Origin: Deroplatys truncata
Taxonomy: Eukaryota > Arthropoda > Insecta > Mantodea > Mantidae
NCBI GenBank assembly: GCA_030765065.1
Contig: CM060977.1
Span: 100,721,795 to 100,785,794 of the forward strand
Direction of reading: 5' to 3'
DNA length: 64,000 nucleotides
In this document: piece after piece, positions 63,736-64,000 of the stretch
How positions within the stretch are numbered: position 1 is the stretch's first letter
Layout: every line of letters starts with the position of its first letter
The notes under the pieces: generated by a model
Told to the model about the DNA's origin: nothing
The model's database searches: none
Seen by the model: the letters and a program-made list of their open reading frames with translations, nothing else
Program-made: the position numbers and the translations under genes

Positions 63736-64000
63736 AGTGCTGCAGGAACCTTTGGGCCTGTGCCGTGGGCACATAAAAATACATCTCGACACAAATTAGC
63801 ATATAAATCCGACTTCTTATAATAGCAGTGCGATTCAAAAGGAAACAAATTGCTGGCCACCAAGCACTTTACCTCGCCAATGGTGACATAAACTAACTAC
63901 AGAATTTAAATGTCTCGAGAGGCAAGGTGGTTTCATACGAGCGTTTCTTGTTTGTGCAAATAACGAAGTAGCTTTTATTCGTGTATACGGACATAGAAAA

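Noticed and set aside
63596-63863. Ser/Leu/Pro-rich minus-strand frames
   Set aside because: Reverse reading of a purine-rich low-complexity tract.

Overview
The window reads as a repeat-dominated stretch of a large, AT-rich animal genome, most likely an insect. The mix of SETMAR-type mariners, Tc1, hAT, LTR retrotransposon remnants and tRNA-derived SINEs fits a hemimetabolous insect such as a cockroach or termite relative, but order-level placement is a guess. I found no intact host gene, no true tRNA or rRNA gene and no CRISPR array. Almost every open frame longer than 60 codons lies inside a repeat.

The backbone is an unclassified interspersed repeat, called Fam-1 here: about 0.83 kb full length, more than 25 full or partial copies on both strands. 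Its ends are short inverted repeats around ACTTTCTCTACC, it has an internal near-palindrome, and a CA microsatellite sits at a fixed position about 170 bp from the 3' end. A 0.6-kb companion (Fam-2) abuts the 3' end of Fam-1 in three of its four occurrences.

Layout: 1-3.1 kb, Fam-1 with a solo LTR (LTR-A) inside. 4.3-6.9 kb, a 23-bp AT-rich minisatellite with a roughly 340-bp higher-order period. 9.4-10.4 kb, a mariner-like element with long inverted repeats. 11.8-15.9 kb, SINE-1 and three Fam-1 copies. 17.9-20.1 kb, Fam-1 broken by a small fold-back element and a SINE, then a 1.5-kb DDE transposon. 21-27.5 kb, Fam-1/Fam-2 and SINEs. 28.1-30.85 kb, a pseudogene of a multicopy arthropod protein family split by a solo LTR-A and a SINE-2, each with exact target-site duplications. 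31-34.9 kb, Fam-1 with another LTR-A. 35.2-36.8 kb, a SINE whose 3' module is expanded into about 18 tandem 75-bp units. 38-43 kb, SINE-2, Fam-1 and Fam-2. 43.4-45.1 kb, Tc1 and LINE remnants. 45.6-46.1 kb, a promoter-like segment with heat-shock-element motifs. 46.4-53.2 kb, Fam-1 copies carrying two LTR-B solo LTRs. 54-55.4 kb, an element with ~170-bp inverted repeats enclosing Fam-1. 56.6-61.1 kb, a three-level nest (Fam-1, then an ACAGGG-type element, then mariner). 61.3-63.5 kb, a complete but decayed hAT element with a perfect 8-bp duplication.

The nests give a relative chronology. Fam-1 is old: both LTR families, a SINE and DNA transposons all inserted into it. Every transposase seen is disrupted, so anything still active must be encoded elsewhere. 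Coordinates of repeats were set by eye and edges may be off by about 5-20 bp, except where a target-site duplication fixes them.
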